From Blastocladiella britannica (taxonomy: Eukaryota; Blastocladiomycota; Blastocladiomycetes; Blastocladiales; Blastocladiaceae), in assembly GCA_025349905.2 (NCBI GenBank), contig MU624749.1, forward strand, positions 1 to 26,393: a DNA stretch of 26,393 nt, written 5' to 3'. The notes beneath the pieces were generated by a model. It made no database searches. It was given only the letters and a program-made list of their open reading frames with translations, and had not been told where the DNA came from. Below are positions 19,149-26,393 of the stretch, piece by piece. Each line of letters starts with the position of its first letter. The stretch's first letter is position 1. The position numbers and the translations under genes were made by a program.

Positions 19149-22067
19149 ATGTCTATCGCGCGTCTCGCTGCTCGGCAGCTGACCCACCTTGGCCGACGCC
19201 GTCTCGGGGTATCGACACCGGCCCCGTCGTTGTCTCGTTTTGCAATGCACACTCGCTGGGTCTCTACCACATCGACCACCGTACTTGCCCACCCGCCAAC
19301 CGACACCGCCGCCGCCACCACACCCCAAGCAGTCCTGGTGTACTTCAACAACCTGTACCCGATCAAGCTGGCGCGCTTTGACCCCAGCACAATTTTCGCT
19401 TCGACCGACCGCACCCGCCTGAAGGAGCGTGTAGCCGCGGCCTTGCCGTCGGCGCTGCGGAAACAGGGGGTTGCGGTGGCGTCGGTCGACCCGCGACTCA
19501 AGGACGGCGGCGCGTTCGTCGAGCTGATGGTGCCGGCCCCGCTCTCGGTGACGGACGCGCTCGCGGAAATCAACACCAAGCTCGGGAGTAAAGGGTGGAT
19601 GGACGTGCCCAGTCTCTTTTACTGGGCTGGCGCCGGCGCGGCGTACCCAGTACTGGGCGTCAAGTTCAACGAGGACATTGCTAGCTTGACTCCATCGATG
19701 CGACTCAAGGTCGAGGCATCCGCGGACGTGTCGATGGTGTGCACTTTTTTCTTTTTCTTTTTCACTCTTCTGCGGTGTATCTGACTGACTGGATCCAATG
19801 GTGTACGTAGGAAACGCTGTACGAGGCCCTGCGGCCATTTGGCGAGATCACCGACATTCGCCACATTACGCCCAAGTCGGCGTACGTGCAGTTCAAGCAC
19901 ATTCGCTCCGCCACCAGTGCCCGCAACTGCACCTACAAACTGACTCTGGCCGATGGCATTACGCTCAAGAGTGGCTACGAGAAGCTGATTGTACGTTTGT
20001 GTGACTTCCTTCCACTTTTCTTTCCATTCGAGACTGAAATGGACGATACAAGAAACCGCACCACATTTGGGACTGGCTCGCGTCGCACCCGCGCATTGTG
20101 CTGCCACTGCTCATCGCGCTGGGCGTGACACTCGGAGTGGCCATCTTTGATCCGATCCACATCTTCTTCGTCGAGTCCAAGCTGATTGGCCGGTTCCGCC
20201 TCGGGTGGGACCGCTTGTTTGACCTGTTCCCGAGCCTGTCTGCGTACTTCCCCTCGTCGGTGGTGCGCGCCGTCAACTCGGGTATGACGTCCATTGCATC
20301 GCACATGCCTGGCAGTGGCAGCAGTGACGGTGAGACATCCGACTTCCCGCACGGGATCGAGCTCGACGACTTTAACGGCGGTGAGGCCCACATTCCGCGG
20401 CTGCGGTCGCTCATGTACGAGCCGCCCGAGTCGCTGGTGGTGATCTCGGGCCCGCACGGCGTCGGCAAGTCGGAGCTCGCGCACACGGTCACCACGCTGC
20501 CCGAGCACCCGCACGCGCCCAAGATTGTCATCGATTGCGACCAGTTTATCGGCCGCGCTAACTCCGACGCGGATGTCATCCGCATGCTTGCGGGCATGAC
20601 TGGCTATTATGTACGCTACTCTTTTTATGGTTTATGATCAAAGTAAAGAGACGCTGATGGCAAAATTGTGGAATAAAATATTGATAGCCCCTCATGTACT
20701 CGCTCAACAAGCTGACGAGCTACTTGGATGTTGCAATGGCGGCCATCATTGGCGCCAAAACCAACGTTTCCGTGAGCGACGAGATGATTGTCAAGAACAT
20801 GCTCGAGTGCGCGAGCATGGCGCTGATGAAGGTAACGCGCAGTCGTGCTCCCAGTGCGTTATTTTTTTGCTTACTTTTTTTCTCCCTTATGTATGATGGA
20901 AATACGTCTGACCAAATATGATGAATAGCCGACCCATACCCCGTGGTGGTGCTCGACAACTTCCTCAAGGACAAGCCGGGCAAGTCGTTCAGCATGTACT
21001 ACGACGCGCTCGCGCAGTGGGCCGGGTTCCTGGTAGAGGCCGGGATCGCGCACGTGGTGGTGGTAGCGTCGTCGGGACAGCGCGGCGGCGGCGAGGTCGG
21101 CGTGCTGCAAGCGATCGGGCGGTCCATGCCCACCAAGACCATTGACGTGGTCGCGCTCTCGGACATGACTCCGTCCCAGGCGCACCAGTACCTGCGCCTG
21201 CGTCTGGCAGCTGAGGTGGCCGAGAATGCCGCCGCCGCCGCGGCCGCCGGGTACACAGAAGTTCCCGCGGTCGCGCGAGTGACAGCTGACCGCGGCGCCG
21301 AGGCGGCCGCCGACAAGACGGGGCGGATGTGGATGTCAGAGTCCGATGCCGACCGCGTGGTGGCGGCGCTGGGTGGGCGCGCGTCCGATCTCGAGCTACT
21401 GACGCACAAGCTGGCCGACGGCAAGCCCGTGGACGTGGCCATTGCTGAAATGGAGCTCAAGGCGATGCTCGAGATCCAAAAGCACGGGCTGCACTCGCAG
21501 GCATGGACGCCCGCGCAGTTTTGGTACGTTGCCCGCCAGCTGCAGGCTGCCGCCGACAAGGCCGCCAAGGCCGACGCCGAGAAGGCCAAGTCTGCGACCA
21601 CCATCAAGGACGCAGCGGCGGCGCCAGCGGTGCCAGCGGCAATGCTCTCGTTTGACAAGATCCGGTTCTCGACGCTGTTTGGCGGGTCTGACGGGGCCCT
21701 GTACGACATGGAACGGGCCGAGCTGGTGGCCTTGTCGTACGAGAGTGCGCGCCCGACCGGGATCCGCATGCACAAGCAGCTATACTCCACTGCGCTGGCC
21801 CGGCTGGTCAACGACAAGCAGTTCGCGGCCACCATGGACGCGGTGCTGTACAAGGAGCTGTGTAAAGTCGAGAACAAGAAGATTGGCGCGTGGGAGGACG
21901 AGTATGTCAAGCTGGCCGAGGCGGTGGGCCGGCTCGCGGCATCGCGCCGGTCGCCCGACGCCGCCATTGGCGCTCGTATGACCCACCTCGCGCAGAACAT
22001 GGAGGCATCGCAAAAGAAGGTCGAGGACTGGTGGGCAAAGTACCTTGCGGCCAAGAGCTCACTGTAA
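19149..22067 (+). CDS. YME2: Yme2 mitochondrial inner-membrane protein (RNA12/Prp12 type), five exons
   Basis: Yme2 is a fungal inner-membrane protein that affects mtDNA escape and nucleoid or cristae organisation. Exons: 19149-19736, 19811-19990, 20053-20610, 20688-20853, 20929-22067, total 876 residues (yeast about 850). The N-terminus is Arg/Ser/Thr-rich with few acids, like a mitochondrial presequence. Then come LVYFNNLYPIKLARF, an RRM-like region (~198-256, LRPFGEITDIRHITPKSAYV), one membrane segment (~270-290, IVLPLLIALGVTLGVAIF) and an NTPase domain with Walker A GPHGVGKS at 389-396 and a Walker-B-like PVVVLDNF. An Ala-rich coiled-coil end follows. The fourth donor is set at 20854 (GTGCGT) because the nearer GTAACG at 20832 breaks the frame. 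An in-frame ATG at 19101 would add 16 residues but leaves only 15 bases after the MPO1 stop. Confidence 0.93.
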
Positions 22068-22100
22068 TAATAATATACTTTTATTTTTTTTGTCGTTACT
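22068..22100. terminator. 33-base convergent 3' junction with an AATAAA signal on the minus strand
   Basis: The YME2 stop (22065-22067) and the methyltransferase stop (22101-22103, minus) are only 33 bases apart. The minus strand reads AATAAA at 22085-22080, placing a canonical polyadenylation signal 15 bases after the methyltransferase stop. The plus strand has A/T-rich AATAATAATATA just after the YME2 stop, which may serve as its positioning element. Transcripts almost certainly overlap at their 3' ends (inference). Confidence 0.6.
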
Positions 22101-23003
22101 CTACAAGAGCCAGGCCGGTCGCTTGAGGGTTTCGGTCGGCGCGTCCTTGCGGGTCAACACGTAAAACCGCATCGAGTGGCTGCGGAGCTCTGGGGGCAAT
22201 AGCGGCAGCACCTCCGCGTCCACGTCCTTGAAGGCAATGTCAAACAGCGGCGCAATGGAAGCCGCAAACGCTGCCTGAATCGACTCGTTGCGCACCTCAG
22301 AGACCACCCACACCACGGTCCCCGGCGCGCAGATCCGGTGCAGACACACGGCCAAGTCGGATGACGACACTTCCGAATAAATGCAGTCGCATGCAAGGAT
22401 CAGGTCGAATGGGGATCCCGGCGGCGCGCCCGCGGTCGCATCGCCCCAGTCCAGCGCCGCGGCCGTGACCGACGCTGCGTGCGCCGGATTCAAGTCCAAG
22501 TTGCGCTGCAGGATCGGGACTACGGACGCCAAGTCGGTGGCTGTGACTTTGGCCCCGAGCGCGCCGAGTGCCAGCGACAGCAGGCCAATTCCGGCCCCGA
22601 CTTCGGCAATATGCAAACCGCCGATGTCAATGGCGCCCAGGGCCACGCGCGCGTAGAACCAGCACGCCAGCACAAACGACGTATCCCAGATCTGCCCGCC
22701 AATAAAGACCGAGTTGCTCTGCCGCAGCGTGACGCGAATGGGCGGAGCCAGTTCTTTTTTACCATGTTCGTGTTGGGCGTCGTCATCGGTATACGGAATG
22801 CTCGATATCACCACGTCCAGGGACTCGGCCGCCTGTGCCGCCCAGCGGTCGAGCTGCGCCAACGTGCGTTCAAATGGCTGTCCGTCTTCGTATCCACGCA
22901 ACGTGTACTGCAGGTACACGGGTGGTGGTGCGAGTGCTGCTGCTGTAGCTCCATTTTTGCCCTCGTTCTTTTGCTTTCGTGCCGCTTTCCGTCTCGAGGA
23001 CAT
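22101..23003 (-). CDS. METTL21-like (Methyltransf_16) S-adenosylmethionine-dependent methyltransferase, intronless
   Basis: Seven-beta-strand methyltransferase of the family 16 group, whose known members mostly methylate lysines of chaperones, elongation factors or other proteins. A single open frame of 300 residues, the only intronless gene in the window. Motif I is EVGAGIGLLSLAL (134-146), the acidic motif II residue is D157 (TATDLAS), and the post-II region carries LDWGD (185-189) and CDCIYSE (205-211), equivalent to the D-x-x-Y motif of this family. QIWDTSFVLACWF (104-116) precedes motif I as expected. The first 20 residues are very basic (RRKAARKQK), which may bind nucleic acid or direct it to the nucleus. 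Substrate is unknown. It lies 59 bases downstream of DRC9. Confidence 0.88.
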   Translation of the reverse strand: MSSRRKAARKQKNEGKNGATAAALAPPPVYLQYTLRGYEDGQPFERTLAQLDRWAAQAAESLDVVISSIPYTDDDAQHEHGKKELAPPIRVTLRQSNSVFIGGQIWDTSFVLACWFYARVALGAIDIGGLHIAEVGAGIGLLSLALGALGAKVTATDLASVVPILQRNLDLNPAHAASVTAAALDWGDATAGAPPGSPFDLILACDCIYSEVSSSDLAVCLHRICAPGTVVWVVSEVRNESIQAAFAASIAPLFDIAFKDVDAEVLPLLPPELRSHSMRFYVLTRKDAPTETLKRPAWLL

Positions 23004-23062
23004 TGTAATTTATTGTATTATTGTATTTTCGTAATTTTGCACTTGGCCAAGACCAAGTCCGT

Positions 23063-24722
23063 TTACTTTTTTTTTTTCTTGCCGCTCTTGCCACCTTTTT
23101 TCTTCTTGTCCTTCTGGATATGCATTACGATGAATCAGTCATCAAAACAAGGAAAAAAGAAGTGAGAAGTACGAACCGCTTCCTTGAGCTGCTTGCGGAT
23201 CCGGAACCCACGGAAGAGCGATTGGATCTTGATAATGAGGCGGATCCGCATGGTGCGCTCGGTCTCGAGCTTGGCGCGCACCTGTTCCTGCCACTTGCGC
23301 TCCTCGAGGATCCGCTGGTACTCCTTGTTGAGATCGTCGTGCTTGGACTGCAAGTCGTCCAGCTGCGCCTTCTCCTCCGAGTAAATTGTGGACAGATCGT
23401 CGTACTCGGCCTGCTTCTCTTCCATGTCTTGATCGTACTTGGAAATCCACGCGTCCACCTCGGACTCGACCTTGAACCGCCGTTTGCGTAAATTGAGCTC
23501 TTCTTCACGGTGGCCAGCGATGGTGGCGGCCAGGTTCGCTTGCAGTTGTTTGATTTCGACCTGCAAACTCGTCTCGCGCTCGCCGTAGTGCACGTGGTCG
23601 CTCTCGTCCTTGTTTTTGGTGCGCATTTCGAGCTTGCGGGCTACGTCCTCGGCCGTTTGCTTGATGTCCTTGAGCTCATCTTTTGTTTTGTGCAAGTGTC
23701 AGTCAGTTGCGTGGAATTCATTCTGAATTGATGTTGGTACCTTTCAATTTGCGGATCGTGTCGTTCTTGACATTGATTTCGGCAATGCGGTCTCGCTTGG
23801 CCCGTTCCAGCAAGGTGCGGACCTGATCTGCTTCTTCCGACAGCTATCGATTTCCACAGTTAACAGGATCCACTCATTAAAATAGATAGGTAAATACCTT
23901 CTTCTCCCGCTCAATAACCCGCTGCAGCTCCACTTTCTTGCTGTCCTCGTCGTGTGCAGACCTCGTGAGCTTTTCGACCGTGAGTTGTTTGGCGGATGCG
24001 AGAAGCTGGCGAAGAACTTCAAGCATCTCATTGACGCTACGCGCATCGCCACCCCCAGGATATCTCTCATTGTCGTCGGTAGAGGCAAGAAATGCGTCGG
24101 TCTGGTTCGGATCGTGCGCATTGTACACTTGCAGCTCCTGACGCGCGTCCGGGTTGTGGATCAGGTGGCGGCAGATATTGCGCACCGCGTGTTGCAGATC
24201 GGCTTTGATGCCTGCGGCTTGAGCGTCGTCCTATTCATCCCATATGAGCTTTTTCCTCCTTCTCCCAGAATAAATTATAGTACCATTGAGTGAAGCGTAA
24301 TGGCATGTTTGAGGTGATTGAATTTCTGTCAAAATGTATATAACACATCAATATACTTCTCTTCAATCTTGAGCGAAAACAGATACCTCAATCTCGGACG
24401 CGAGTTCCTTGCCCAGCATGTTCTGCGCGCGCCGATCCATGACGGGCGGAATCATTTTGAGCAGATCCACCTTGTTGAGCACTTCGGTGAGCACCGCCAC
24501 AACGCGCTGCGCGTGCACGTCCGTGAGAGAAGAATGGTGCGGTGGGCGGGCTCCCATGCGCGATCCTGCCGGCGATGCCGTGACGCGGGCATTGTATTGT
24601 TTGGCTGGTTGCTGTGGCTGTTGCTGCTGCTGTGAAGGCGGCGGTTGTATCGAATGACCAGGCGACGGCCGAACTTGTAAAGGAGGCAGAGCCGGTACCG
24701 ACGAGGTAGGCGCACCCGGCAT
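23063..24722 (-). CDS. DRC9: DRC9 / IQCG-like subunit of the flagellar nexin-dynein regulatory complex, six exons
   Basis: DRC9 (IQCG) is a calmodulin-binding coiled-coil subunit of the nexin link between axonemal doublets and is needed for flagellar beating. Exons in transcription order: 24722-24387, 24325-24284, 24230-23898, 23843-23741, 23679-23177, 23113-23063, total 455 residues (human about 443). The first 60 residues are Pro/Gln-rich with a short polyQ tract. Family blocks include KFNHLKHAITLH (from the 42-nt second exon) and the coiled coil with FKVESEVDAWISKYDQDMEE. An IQ motif IKIQSLFRGFRIRKQLK (about 421-437) is followed by a Lys-rich tail (440-455) encoded by its own 51-nt exon. 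It implies a flagellated zoospore or gamete stage, and it is the strongest taxonomic clue here. Confidence 0.92.
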
Positions 24723-24795
24723 TATTTATTCCAGTCAATTGAGAGCAAGCGAAAAAGGGAGAGATTATGTGGGAAATGGGAAGTGGGAAATCTAT

Positions 24796-25601
24796 TTAGA
24801 TCTTCTTCACCTGCGTCTGCTTGAAGTTGCAGCCGTTGCCGGCGCCGACCGTGTTCTTGGTGGGCTCCGACTTACCACGGGCAATGAACGTCTGGCACAC
24901 CTGCTTGATCCCGGACCCAACGGAAATGTTGCCCTCGAACGTGGCCACGTCGCCGTTGTTGGAGTTGATACCGACCAGGGTCAGCGCGCGGCCCTCGGCC
25001 TTGATGTTGCGCAGAGTGACGGTGCGCTTGATGGCGCCGCAGGTGCCGCACGACCGGTACAGCTTGCCGATATCCTTGGTCTGGAACCCGTCAATGGTCA
25101 CGGTACCCTTGCCGTTGTGCTGCACGACCTTGTCCTGGGCGTTGGTAGCGCCGCCGCCAATCACGCGGGAGCCCTGGGTATTGTCGCCCTTGATCGACAG
25201 CGCGTCCTCGCACACATCGGCCCACCACACGTTCTGGATCGTGCAGCTGCCCTTGTCGCAGTGAATGCCCTCGGACTGGTTGGGACCAATGATGGCGTTC
25301 TTGACGGTGCCTCCGGGAAGAACCTGGAAAATCATGCCGGACGACGTCTCCTTCTGGCCCTTGCACAAGCCGGGGGTCTTGAAGTCGAACTGCGCGCCCT
25401 TGCCGTCAAACACTTCACCAGCTTTGACGACGATGGTGTTGTCAATCTATTTTTTTTTGTGGAAGTGAGGATTCGGATTTTGTGGAGCTTAGAAAAATTA
25501 CGAACCTTGACAAACTTGGTGGGAGTGGGCATGTCAAATGCCGAAACAGTGGAAGCGACCAGCGCGAGGAGGACCAAGAGAGCAGAGTTGATGGGAGCCA
25601 T
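24796..25601 (-). CDS. Secreted pectate lyase, polysaccharide lyase family 3, two exons
   Basis: PL3 pectate lyases cleave de-esterified homogalacturonan by beta-elimination, usually needing Ca2+, outside the cell. Exons 25601-25506 and 25446-24796 give 248 residues, the normal PL3 size. A signal peptide is clear: hydrophobic LLVLLALVAS then a likely cut after STVSA (about residue 21). The beta-helix shows PL3 motifs VFDGKGAQFDF, NAIIGPNQSEGIHC, VWWADVCEDALSIKG and GGGATNAQDKVVQHNGKGTV. The mature part has eight cysteines, which could form four disulfides. Codon use is GC-rich like the neighbours and the single 59-nt intron has the local donor style (GTTCGT), so any transfer is not recent. 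It suggests a saprobe or parasite feeding on plant or algal material. Confidence 0.94.
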
Positions 25602-25694
25602 TTTAGTATATGTCTTGAAAAATCAAGGTCGAGATTCCTGATTGTGCGTGTGGGGGGGCACGAACGAGCGAGATCCAGCTATTTGAAGTTTTTG

Positions 25695-25717
25695 AACGGC
25701 AGACTTGGCCGTTTTTT
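25695..25717 (+). other. Hairpin with trailing T-run
   Basis: AACGGC (25695-25700) pairs perfectly with GCCGTT (25708-25713) around a seven-base loop, and the stem runs directly into a T6 tract (25712-25717). In bacteria this would be called an intrinsic terminator. In a fungal nuclear context a T-run can end RNA polymerase III transcripts, but I could find no A/B box or folded small RNA upstream, so it may be chance. Confidence 0.35.
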
Positions 25718-25962
25718 CGTCCAAAGTCCGAGATTCGTAAAGGCATCCGAGATCCTGGAGTCGAATACCGCGCCACATGGAATAAATAAGAAATACAAAC
25801 TCGTCATAAGGGGCTCATAAAAAAAATGCTTGGCGTTGTTTTGAGAGAAGGTAAAATCCAGAGGCGTTTCAGTGGGAAATGGTAATATTCCGGTCATGGG
25901 ATCTTGTTTACCAATCACCTCTTTTAGCAAAAAAAATAGTATCTATATAATAACGCGATGGG

Positions 25963-25976
25963 AAAAATTAATTTTT
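25963..25976. repeat. Perfect 14-base A/T palindrome
   Basis: AAAAATTAATTTTT is its own reverse complement and lies in the most A/T-rich part of the spacer. It may bind a dimeric factor or simply reflect base composition. Confidence 0.5.
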
Positions 25977-26221
25977 GTATTTTGCCGCCACACTGAGCGC
26001 TACTGTCAAAAATTCACCCGCCATTTTTTAAATATTTTTGTTCACTTCTCACACCATTTCACGCCCGTGTACCCGTGTACCCGCCCGTGGTTGGTGTCAT
26101 GCCCGTGTCCGTGCGCGGGATCGGGTTCGTGGCCGCCGCTCGTGGCCTTCCCTATTCCTGTTAATTTGCGACCTTTTTGCCAGCTCCGCCATCGTTGTTC
26201 TCTTTCCGTCGCCCCCAGCAA

Positions 26222-26393
26222 ATGCGGTTGGAAGAAGGCGACGATGGGAGTGCCATGTCCACGGCTGATCGACGGCGGAACTTGACGTGGTACTCGATGC
26301 GAAGCAGTTCCACTCCTGATCGCCGCGGGATCAAGCGGATCACGATCATGCCCGTCGCCCACCTGAGCGCCCGTGCGATTCCAATCTCTTCGA
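26222..26393 (+). CDS. Possible 5' part of a gene running off the window edge
   Basis: An ATG at 26222 (with a second in-frame ATG at 26255) opens a frame with no stop up to the end of the window, at least 57 codons. The translation is rich in Arg and Ser (for example ADRRRNLTWYSMRSS and MPVAHLSARAIPISS). GC content resembles the coding exons nearby. I recognise no domain, and an open frame this short in GC-rich sequence can occur by chance, so the call is weak. Confidence 0.25.
   Translation, partial: MRLEEGDDGSAMSTADRRRNLTWYSMRSSSTPDRRGIKRITIMPVAHLSARAIPISS

Larger units (their letters stand above)
25602..26254. other. Gene-poor, partly A/T-rich spacer upstream of the pectate lyase
   Basis: I see no gene with support in this stretch; open frames across it lack domain-like sequence and change composition midway. 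It must contain the pectate-lyase promoter (minus strand). Notable pieces: a hairpin at 25695-25713 followed by a T-run, a 14-base perfect palindrome at 25963-25976 in an A/T-rich patch (about 25900-26040), and a GC-rich segment with two CCCGTGTA copies near 26063-26079. The composition shift near 26040 could mark the edge of another gene's control region. Confidence 0.5.

Noticed and set aside
20999..22054. 351-codon open frame on the minus strand opposite YME2 exon 5
   Set aside because: It mirrors the GC-rich third-position bias of the YME2 coding strand, has Ser/Ala-rich filler composition and no domain, while YME2 on the other strand has clear motifs.
25718..25780. Possible tRNA or Pol III B box (AGTCGAATACC) after the hairpin
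   Set aside because: The flanking bases do not form a T-arm and no acceptor, D or anticodon arms could be drawn.
25872..26285. 137-codon plus-strand frame in the spacer
   Set aside because: It lacks an ATG at its start, changes composition midway and has no recognisable domain despite many Cys and Pro.
26042..26362. 106-codon minus-strand frame at the right edge
   Set aside because: His/Gly/Arg/Pro-rich with no family features; it probably arises from GC-rich repeats and is antisense to the equally weak plus-strand frame.

Overview
The window is eukaryotic nuclear DNA: 16 protein-coding genes packed head to tail, GC-rich exons, and about 50 introns, nearly all 52-77 nt. The best fit is a zoosporic (flagellated) early-diverging fungus. 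Yme2 and Mpo1 relatives and a PL3 pectate lyase point to fungi. A DRC9/IQCG gene (nexin-dynein regulatory complex) means the organism builds a motile flagellum, which Dikarya have lost. GC-rich coding sequence with tiny introns would suit Blastocladiomycota or Chytridiomycota, but the phylum cannot be fixed from sequence alone. The standard genetic code works in every gene. No tRNA, rRNA, CRISPR array, transposon or integrated virus was recognised.

Layout. Plus strand 345-5584: acetyl-CoA synthetase, retromer subunit Vps26, and an orphan membrane protein. Minus strand 11429-5650, in transcription order: an orphan multi-pass membrane protein, two consecutive F-box proteins with leucine-rich C-terminal halves, and the mitochondrial S-adenosylmethionine carrier. 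Plus strand 11681-15189: an HD-domain 5'-nucleotidase (HDDC2/Ygk1 type), an F-BAR/SH3 protein and a Bud20/ZNF593 zinc finger. Minus strand 17940-15321: an HSPA12-like Hsp70 with nine exons. Plus strand 18086-22067: Mpo1-like ER dioxygenase and Yme2. Minus strand 25601-22101, in transcription order: pectate lyase, DRC9 and a METTL21-like methyltransferase. The last ~0.8 kb (25602-26393) holds the pectate-lyase upstream region and possibly the start of one more gene.

Exon structures were built by hand from family similarity, reading frame and splice sites. Every model closes in frame and most lengths match their families. Themes recur (membrane trafficking and shaping: Vps26, F-BAR; mitochondrial inner membrane: SAM carrier, Yme2; lipid and acetyl-CoA metabolism: ACS, Mpo1), but I see no evidence that neighbours form a pathway cluster. 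This looks like ordinary, compact fungal gene order. I did not find a convincing new multi-gene system. The items most worth a second look are the unusual 5' splice-site consensus (pyrimidine at intron position +4), a GC-AG intron in the SAM carrier, a stop-free 63-nt intron in the F-BAR gene, two unrecognised membrane proteins, the F-box pair, the nuclear-signal-like tail of the Hsp70, and a PL3 pectate lyase in a flagellated fungus.
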